DNA of 64,000 bases from Pelosinus propionicus DSM 13327 (lineage in GTDB: Bacteria; Bacillota; Negativicutes; DSM-13327): the NCBI RefSeq assembly GCF_900114615.1, contig NZ_FOTS01000025.1:1-64000 (forward strand), read 5' to 3'. Under the pieces are notes generated by a model. That model saw only the letters and a list, made by a program, of their open reading frames with translations, had not been told where the DNA came from and did not search any database. A program made the position numbers and the translations under genes. How positions within the stretch are numbered: position 1 is the stretch's first letter; each line of letters opens with the position of its first letter. Shown one piece after another: positions 58,549-64,000 of the stretch.

Positions 58549-59619
58549 ATGAAACGCAGCATAAAAATCATAACAATACTATTACTGGTACTCTTCATGA
58601 CTGCCTGCAGCCAAAATCCGACTACACATGATACGGTAAGCAAAGGTCCTGCTTGGGCACCTGAAGTGTCACCATTGCCTCAAGAAACAGTTGTCAAAGT
58701 AGGCATGAAACAAGTTGTATCCGATGCAGGTATACTGATTGGCACGGCTAAGAACTATTACAAAGATCTAGGCATTAAAATCGAACCGGTACAATTCAAC
58801 ACTGGTCAGGAAATGATCAACCAATTAGCGGCTGGACAATTAGATGTAGGCGCTACTGTTACATCTTCAGGGTTATTTAACGCCATGTCTCGTGATATTC
58901 CTATAAAAATCGTTGCAGATAAAGGCATCAACCTTCCCGGGCAAGGTTATTATCGTCTCGTAATCCGTAAAGATCTAACAGATACAATAAAAGATTATAA
59001 AGATTTACGAAATAAAAAGATCGCCATTGTTGGTACGGCCTCTCTTGATGAAATCGCTTTATCTAGAGTCCTACAAAAAGGAGCATTAACTACGAATGAT
59101 GTCGATATTCAGATAATCCGTTCTTTTCCTGATATGCTGGTATCCTTCGGTAATAAAAGCATTGATGCAGCTATGATCATCGAACCTTTTGTCACTCTTA
59201 GCATAAACAAAGATTTGACTGATCCATGGAAAGACCCTGTGGATTATGATCCTGATGCCCAAACAGCCTTGTTAGTCTATGGAACAAGTATGACAAAAAA
59301 CCCAGCTGTAGCTAACCGTTTTATGACTGCTTACATACAGTCGTTAAGAGACTATAACGATGGTTTTGTAAAAAATAAAAATAGATCTCAGATCATTGAT
59401 ATTCTCTGTAAATACTCTGTAATTAAAGACCCTGCTTTATATGAAAAAATGTTTCCCACAGGTTTAAATCCGAATGGATATGTTCGCACAAAAGGCATTC
59501 TCTTGGATTTGGATTGGTATAAAGAAAATCACTTATTAAAATCAGATATAAAGTATGAAGATGCCGTAGATAATCAATATGTCGATTTTGCAGTAAAAAC
59601 CTTAGGAACATATCAATAA
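58549..59619 (+). CDS. ABC transporter substrate-binding lipoprotein (SsuA/NMT1 type)
   Basis: 356 residues from ATG 58549 (AGGAGGGG upstream). Lipoprotein signal peptide ending in the lipobox FMTAC. The mature part is a periplasmic-binding-protein-like II fold of the SsuA/TauA/NMT1 group: VKVGMKQVVSDAGILIGTAK, GQEMINQLAAGQLDVGATV, DLRNKKIAIVGTASLDEIAL, IDAAMIIEPFVTLSI. Typical ligands are sulfonates, nitrate or thiamine precursors; no riboswitch or linked metabolic gene points to one. First gene of a three-gene operon. Confidence 0.88.
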   Translation: MKRSIKIITILLLVLFMTACSQNPTTHDTVSKGPAWAPEVSPLPQETVVKVGMKQVVSDAGILIGTAKNYYKDLGIKIEPVQFNTGQEMINQLAAGQLDVGATVTSSGLFNAMSRDIPIKIVADKGINLPGQGYYRLVIRKDLTDTIKDYKDLRNKKIAIVGTASLDEIALSRVLQKGALTTNDVDIQIIRSFPDMLVSFGNKSIDAAMIIEPFVTLSINKDLTDPWKDPVDYDPDAQTALLVYGTSMTKNPAVANRFMTAYIQSLRDYNDGFVKNKNRSQIIDILCKYSVIKDPALYEKMFPTGLNPNGYVRTKGILLDLDWYKENHLLKSDIKYEDAVDNQYVDFAVKTLGTYQ

Positions 59620-59648
59620 TATAAACCTTAGCGCTTGGAGATGATTGC

Positions 59649-60422
59649 ATGATAAAACAAGATTATTCTTCGTTACTCATTCGAATACTGTCCATATTAT
59701 CCCCATTGAGCATTCTCATTCTTTGGGAAGTCATGGCTCGTGTTCATATTATTGATACCCGTCTACTATCCAGCCCTAGCCTAATACTACATGCTTTCAT
59801 TCCGCTGCTCTTGTCTGGTGAGTTATTGTATAACACTGCCGTAAGTGTTCAACGCGTATTATGGGGTTTTCTTGCTGGTTCTGCCCCCGGCATCGTGTTG
59901 GGCATTGGCATGGGCTTATCTCCTTTAATCCGTTCAGCTTTTGAACCAATGATTGCTGCCACATACCCGATTCCTAAGCTAGCGCTAATGCCTCTCATTT
60001 TATTAGTTTTTGGGCTGGGGGAAACTTCTAAAATTTTCACAATTGCAATTGGTGTTTTTTATTTAGTTGTAATCAATACCATGGCCGGAGTATTAAGCAT
60101 TGATAAAATTTACTTGGACGTCGCACAAAATTTTGGCGCAAATCGCAAAAACTTTTATCTCACCGTTGCTCTTCCCGGCGCTCTCCCTATGATCTTTGCA
60201 GGGTTAAAACTAGGTATGGGCATGGCTTTAATTCTAATTGTAGCAGCCGAACTTTCTGCCGCAAAAGCTGGAGTCGGCTGGATGATATGGCGTGCCTATG
60301 ACATGTTTGCCATCGAGCAGATGTTTATAGCACTCATCACACTATCTTTTTTAGGTTATTTATTTTCCTTACTCCTCGATGCATTAGAAAATTGGGTTCT
60401 ACCATGGAAAAAACAAGTCTAA
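59649..60422 (+). CDS. ABC transporter permease (SsuC/TauC type)
   Basis: 257 residues, GGAG before ATG 59649. Six membrane segments, BPD-transport fold with the coupling-helix region VAQNFGANRKNFYLTVALPG and start SILSPLSILILWEVMARVHI. It lies 29 bp after the binding-protein gene and 16 bp before the ATPase gene, and partners both in importing the unknown organic anion. Confidence 0.92.
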   Translation: MIKQDYSSLLIRILSILSPLSILILWEVMARVHIIDTRLLSSPSLILHAFIPLLLSGELLYNTAVSVQRVLWGFLAGSAPGIVLGIGMGLSPLIRSAFEPMIAATYPIPKLALMPLILLVFGLGETSKIFTIAIGVFYLVVINTMAGVLSIDKIYLDVAQNFGANRKNFYLTVALPGALPMIFAGLKLGMGMALILIVAAELSAAKAGVGWMIWRAYDMFAIEQMFIALITLSFLGYLFSLLLDALENWVLPWKKQV

Positions 60423-60438
60423 AAAGGAGATGCATAAA

Positions 60439-61251
60439 ATGGCCTATGAGAAAGAAAGCATCTCAGTTACAAATCTCAGTAAAATCTTCCATACAACTTC
60501 TGGCGAAATCACAGCCTTACAAGATATTTCATTATCCATCGGCGAAGGAGAATTTTTCTGCATTGTAGGCCCTAGCGGTTGTGGTAAAACAACGCTACTT
60601 CGCATACTAGCAGGCTTGGATAGTTCTTCAGGAGGCACCATCAGCCTCAAGACAACCAATGTAGACCGTCCGATCAACTCTATGGTTTTTCAAGAACAAT
60701 CCATTTTCCCCTGGATGACAGTGATCGATAATGTTTCATACGGATTACGCATGCGCAATATCCCCAAAAAGGAACGGTATGAAATAGCTAATCATTATAT
60801 TGAAATGATTGGCCTCAGTAAATTCACTCACGCCTATCCCTCTCAATTATCTGGAGGTATGAAACAGCGAGTCAGTGTAGCTCGCGCTTTTGCTAACGAT
60901 CCTGAAATCCTATTAATGGATGAACCCTTCGGCGCACTAGATGAGCAAAATCGTATCCTCCTGCAGCATGAATTATTGAGGATCTGGGAAGAAGCAAGGA
61001 AGACGACTGTTTTTATCACCCACAGTATCGATGAAGCCTTATGTTTAGGAGATCGGATCATGGTGATGAGCGCCAATCCAGGTATGATTAAGACAATTAT
61101 CACCAATGACCTCCCCCGCCCTCGAAAGATATCAGAAATACGTACTTCACTGCAATATAATCAATTATTCCAATCCATTTGGCAGATCCTAAGAGATGAA
61201 GTAACAAATAGCAAAGCTAACTCTTCCACAGAAGAAAAAAGCAACTACTAA
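60439..61251 (+). CDS. ABC transporter ATPase (SsuB/TauB type)
   Basis: 270 residues from ATG 60439 (GGAG 9 nt upstream; an ATG at 60430 is too close to it). Walker A GPSGCGKTTLL, Q-loop FQEQSIFPW, signature LSGGMKQRVSVARAFANDPE, Walker B ILLMDEPFGALDEQ and the switch His in FITHSIDEAL. Third gene of the operon; a terminator hairpin overlaps its end. Confidence 0.95.
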   Translation: MAYEKESISVTNLSKIFHTTSGEITALQDISLSIGEGEFFCIVGPSGCGKTTLLRILAGLDSSSGGTISLKTTNVDRPINSMVFQEQSIFPWMTVIDNVSYGLRMRNIPKKERYEIANHYIEMIGLSKFTHAYPSQLSGGMKQRVSVARAFANDPEILLMDEPFGALDEQNRILLQHELLRIWEEARKTTVFITHSIDEALCLGDRIMVMSANPGMIKTIITNDLPRPRKISEIRTSLQYNQLFQSIWQILRDEVTNSKANSSTEEKSNY

Positions 61252-61271
61252 ATTAGTAAGTTGCTTTTTCA
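61238..61271 (+). terminator. Terminator of the ABC transporter operon
   Basis: AAAAAGCAACT pairs with AAGTTGCTTTTT around the stop codon region of the ATPase gene. The stretch 61272-61438 shows nothing clear. Confidence 0.85.
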
Positions 61272-61438
61272 TAAAAAAATTTATTGATTCCGAACATTTC
61301 TACACTATTTTTCACTAAGCCTCTATCAGCTTACTTCTTTTTCAAACTGAAAGGATGACTAAGAATCTTCCAGGACGTTTATATTACCGACTATCATAAC
61401 AACACAAGGTATCCTATTTAGAAAATTTAAATAAACTT

Positions 61439-61468
61439 AAAAACGACACGATAAATATCGTGTCGTTT
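61439..61468 (-). terminator. Terminator of the second tRNA cluster
   Basis: AAACGACACGAT pairs with ATCGTGTCGTTT; on the minus strand TTTTTAAG follows. Confidence 0.85.
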
Positions 61469-61477
61469 GCAAATTTC

Positions 61478-61552
61478 TGGCAGGGGCAGAAGGACTTGAA
61501 CCCTCAACCAACGGTTTTGGAGACCGCTACTCTACCAATTGAGCTATACCCC
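61478..61552 (-). tRNA. tRNA-Trp(CCA)
   Basis: Acceptor GGGGTAT with encoded CCA end, anticodon CCA within CTCCAAA, T loop TTCAAGT. Confidence 0.93.
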
Positions 61553-61554
61553 TA

Positions 61555-61629
61555 TGGAGCGGGAAACGAGATTCGAACTCGCGACCCTCGCCTTGGCAAG
61601 GCGATGCTCTACCGCTGAGCTATTCCCGC
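61555..61629 (-). tRNA. tRNA-Gly(GCC), copy 2
   Basis: Same sequence as 56910-56984; anticodon GCC, encoded CCA. Confidence 0.95.
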
Positions 61630-61636
61630 ATAATAA

Positions 61637-61712
61637 TGGCGACCCAGATCGGATTTGAACCGACGACCTCCGCCGTGACAGGGCGGCATTCTAACCGCTA
61701 AACTACTGGGCC
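61637..61712 (-). tRNA. tRNA-Asp(GTC), copy 2
   Basis: Same sequence as 57082-57157; anticodon GTC, encoded CCA. Confidence 0.95.
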
Positions 61713-61832
61713 ACATTGCCGCATCATTCGCCGACTTAATAATAATAACATAACTTTATCATAAATACAAGAAGTTTTTAACGAATTATGTTAATTTCTT
61801 TTATGGTTCAATTATTATAATGTACTACTTAT

Positions 61833-62405
61833 TTATAATTTTCGGCTGCCACGTTTTGTCATTGGAATATTTTGAGAGCACAATGGACAATCTTCAGATT
61901 GATAGGTTTTTACATCCAAGTGCAACAAAGCTTGATGAGGTACACCAAAATCAACTTTTCCGCCGCTGCGATCTACTAATATACCCACTCCAACAGGAAT
62001 TCCACCATGTTCTCTAACAACATCAAGAACTTCTTGTACCGATCCTCCTGTTGTAATAATATCTTCAACAATTAATACTCGTTCTCCAGGCTGAATGACA
62101 AATCCCCGCCGCAAAGTCATTTTTCCATTTTCCCTTTCGGTAAAAATCGCACGAGTTCCTAAGTGTTTCCCCACTTCATGAGCCAATAAAATTCCACCAG
62201 TAACAGGACCAATTACTAATTCGACCTTATCGTGGACAAATCGTGCTGCCAGTGTCTTACATAATTTAGCTGTATGCTCTGGATATTGTAAAACTTGAAA
62301 TTTTTCTACATATTGTGGGCTATGTAATCCCGAAGTTAATAGAAAATGGCCTTCTAAAATAGCCCCCGTATCAAGGAATAACTGCTTTACGTCTTCTTCT
62401 TTCAT
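61833..62405 (-). CDS. pyrE: Orotate phosphoribosyltransferase
   Basis: 190 residues. PRPP-binding loop RVLIVEDIITTGGSVQEVLD, and LVIGPVTGGILLAHEVGKHL. The C-terminus has a Cys pair (CPLCSQNIP) as in several Firmicutes forms. It attaches orotate to PRPP to give OMP. The start overlaps the pyrF stop by 4 bp (ATGA), so translation is coupled. Last gene of the pyr operon in this window. Confidence 0.96.
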   Translation of the reverse strand: MKEEDVKQLFLDTGAILEGHFLLTSGLHSPQYVEKFQVLQYPEHTAKLCKTLAARFVHDKVELVIGPVTGGILLAHEVGKHLGTRAIFTERENGKMTLRRGFVIQPGERVLIVEDIITTGGSVQEVLDVVREHGGIPVGVGILVDRSGGKVDFGVPHQALLHLDVKTYQSEDCPLCSQNIPMTKRGSRKL

Positions 62406-63121
62406 GCTAAATCCCTCATTTCTCGTAAAATGTCTTTTACAGCTTGTCTCGGATTTGCCGCAGCAGTAATCGGTCTACCAATCACCAAATGATGCGCACC
62501 ATTTTTTAAAGCCCCTGCAGGCGTGGCAATGCGACTTTGATCGTTAATTGCTGCACCATTAGGTCTTATGCCAGGCGTTACAACAATAAACTCACTGCCA
62601 CATGCTTTCTGAATTTGTGCGGCTTCTTGAGGAGAGGCTACCACTCCATCCATTCCTGCTTTTTGCGCTAATTTTGATAAATGAATTACCTGCTGGGACA
62701 AATCAACATTATACCCAATACCTGACCATTCATTCTCATTCATACTCGTTAAAACTGTCACTGCAATCAATTTGGGACGCCGCGCCTGTATCTCAATGGC
62801 CTTATTTTTTACCGCTATAGCTGCCGCCTGCATCATAGAAAATCCGCCCGCAGCATGAACGTTAAGCATTGTTGCCCCTAACTGCGTTAAAGTCGCCAAT
62901 CCTTGTCCTACTGTATTTGGTATATCATGCAGCTTCAAATCTAAGAATATGTCTTTATTCTGCTGGCGCAGATAGGTAATGACTTGACTTCCTACACTAT
63001 AAAAAAGTTCCATACCAACTTTATAATAACTAACACTATCCCCCAACTGACCCACAAGCTGCCGGACCGATTCCATACTATGCACATCTAAGGCAACTAT
63101 CAAACGCTGATCACTGCTCAT
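62402..63121 (-). CDS. pyrF: Orotidine 5'-phosphate decarboxylase
   Basis: 239 residues. LIVALDVHSMESVRQLVGQL at the start and the catalytic DxKxxD block in DIFLDLKLHDIPNTVGQGL; phosphate-binding GIRPNG and LVIGRPITAAANPRQAV at the end. It converts OMP to UMP. Lies 17 bp downstream of pyrD and overlaps pyrE. Confidence 0.97.
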   Translation of the reverse strand: MSSDQRLIVALDVHSMESVRQLVGQLGDSVSYYKVGMELFYSVGSQVITYLRQQNKDIFLDLKLHDIPNTVGQGLATLTQLGATMLNVHAAGGFSMMQAAAIAVKNKAIEIQARRPKLIAVTVLTSMNENEWSGIGYNVDLSQQVIHLSKLAQKAGMDGVVASPQEAAQIQKACGSEFIVVTPGIRPNGAAINDQSRIATPAGALKNGAHHLVIGRPITAAANPRQAVKDILREMRDLA

Positions 63122-63138
63122 TCATTCACTTCCAATGC

Positions 63139-64000
63139 TTATATATTTACTTTACCTACCAGTTCACGTACGTGAGATAAACCTCGCTGTCTTATATAAC
63201 TCTCTATCCCCTCTGCCACAGTCTGAGCAGCGCAAGGATTGATAAAGTTTGCTGTTCCCACCGCCACAGCAGTCGCTCCTGCCAGCATGAATTCAACAGC
63301 ATCCTCTGCTGTTACAATGCCACCCATACCAATCACTGGCACCTTTACTGACTGTGCAACTTGCCACACCATACGTACTGCGATTGGCTTAACTGCCGGA
63401 CCAGATAATCCTCCTACTACATTTCCAAGTACAGGGCGCCATTTATGAATATCAATGGACATGCCCAATAAAGTATTAATAAGCGATATGGCATCGGCTC
63501 CAGCATCTTCTACAGACTGGGCCATAGCAACAATATCAGTTACATTTGGAGATAGTTTTACGATCACTGGCAAATCCGTATTTTTTTTAACTTGTCTTAC
63601 CACCGCTGAGGCACTATCACAGTTGGTACCAAAAGCGATCCCTCCCTCTTTTACGTTAGGGCAAGAAATATTAAGCTCCAGACCATCAACACCAGATGCA
63701 TTAAGAAGAGCTGCCAATTCACCATATTCTTCAACTGTATTCCCTGAAATGTTGACGATAATTGGTACATCATACGCATTTAAGTGCGGCAATATCCCGG
63801 ATAAAAATTCATTCACGCCTGGATTTTCCAAACCGATAGAATTTAGCATACCAGCAGGAGTCTCAGCAATTCTCCGCCCCTGATTACCATGCCTTGGCAG
63901 TAGAGTTGTTCCCTTTACAACAACTGCACCAATTTTATTTAAGTCTACAAAATCCTTATATTCTAACCCAAAGCCAAAAGTTCCTGAGGCGGTCATAACA
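63139..64000 (-). CDS. pyrD: Dihydroorotate dehydrogenase B, catalytic subunit (N-terminus beyond the window)
   Basis: About 287 codons are visible. Frame continues past the window edge: the first residues seen, [17 protein letters not shown], normally follow about 15 residues of PyrDB. FMN-barrel motifs: [51 protein letters not shown] with the catalytic Cys, [13 protein letters not shown], and [20 protein letters not shown]. The PyrDB type pairs with PyrK, expected further upstream. It oxidises dihydroorotate to orotate. Confidence 0.96.
   Translation of the reverse strand, partial: VMTASGTFGFGLEYKDFVDLNKIGAVVVKGTTLLPRHGNQGRRIAETPAGMLNSIGLENPGVNEFLSGILPHLNAYDVPIIVNISGNTVEEYGELAALLNASGVDGLELNISCPNVKEGGIAFGTNCDSASAVVRQVKKNTDLPVIVKLSPNVTDIVAMAQSVEDAGADAISLINTLLGMSIDIHKWRPVLGNVVGGLSGPAVKPIAVRMVWQVAQSVKVPVIGMGGIVTAEDAVEFMLAGATAVAVGTANFINPCAAQTVAEGIESYIRQRGLSHVRELVGKVNI

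Overview
The window looks like a chromosome segment of a strictly anaerobic, low-GC Gram-positive-lineage bacterium, most likely a member of the Negativicutes such as the Pelosinus/Sporomusa group. This is inferred from the full lysine-to-butyrate fermentation cluster, the type III glutamine synthetase, thiol peroxidase and ferritin-like oxygen defence, 3D-domain and YkuD wall proteins, strong GGAGG ribosome binding sites and frequent TTG/GTG starts.

Region 1 (1-22551) is accessory DNA stacked at the 3' end of a tRNA-Val(GAC) gene (22475-22551). At the far left an IS21-family insertion has cut off the front of an older tyrosine integrase (remnant 317-982), which is followed by a displaced tRNA-Val 3' fragment (1063-1107). 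From there to the intact tRNA lies a second element with its own complete integrase (21072-22364). The two copies of the attachment core are identical over 17 bp, and a paired direct repeat near each end looks like integrase arm sites. The element carries: a minus-strand candidate defence block (KAP NTPase, broken PIN gene, membrane protein, unknown protein, HEPN protein; 2379-8810); a plus-strand module with an excisionase-like protein, two unknown proteins, a replication protein and a RadC-like protein (9069-12718), in which three intergenic copies of a 68-nt motif have hammerhead-ribozyme architecture; secreted proteins; a divergent pair of XRE regulators; and a 2.2-kb cassette (16489-18713) with perfect 18-bp terminal inverted repeats that encodes a type II Thoeris-like TIR/TM-macro pair. 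Last comes a highly structured, plus-strand RNA of about 0.9 kb (about 19288-20175) sitting directly before a small basic protein of unknown function (20181-20831). The hammerhead-like series, the large RNA with its neighbour protein and the Thoeris cassette are the most novel parts.

Region 2 (22560-36060) is ordinary chromosome: a DMT transporter, wall hydrolase and transpeptidase proteins, one of them under a c-di-AMP riboswitch, a frameshifted AlaX-type alanyl-tRNA editing gene, an M20 amidohydrolase, a siroheme-type redox protein, two very small proteins, a ferritin-like protein, thiol peroxidase and two glutamine synthetases (a long GlnA-like form and GSIII).

Region 3 (36082-47894) is a lysine fermentation locus on the minus strand: kdd, a KamB-like P-loop protein, a PAS/AAA+/Fis sigma54 activator, kamD, kamE, kal and kce, followed by a lysine permease, kamA and both CoA-transferase subunits. 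Near-consensus sigma54 promoters precede kdd and the permease, so the activator encoded inside the cluster probably controls both blocks.

Region 4 (48008-64000) is housekeeping: rmuC, an M16C peptidase, a YdjM-like membrane protein with two LexA boxes, a PAS protein with a degenerate GGDEF domain, a thioesterase, a CNNM/CorC-type membrane protein, two tRNA clusters (Leu, Cys, Gly, Phe, Asp; then Trp, Gly, Asp), a CheY-like regulator, an SsuABC-type ABC transporter, and the end of a pyrimidine operon (pyrD, pyrF, pyrE) that runs off the window.
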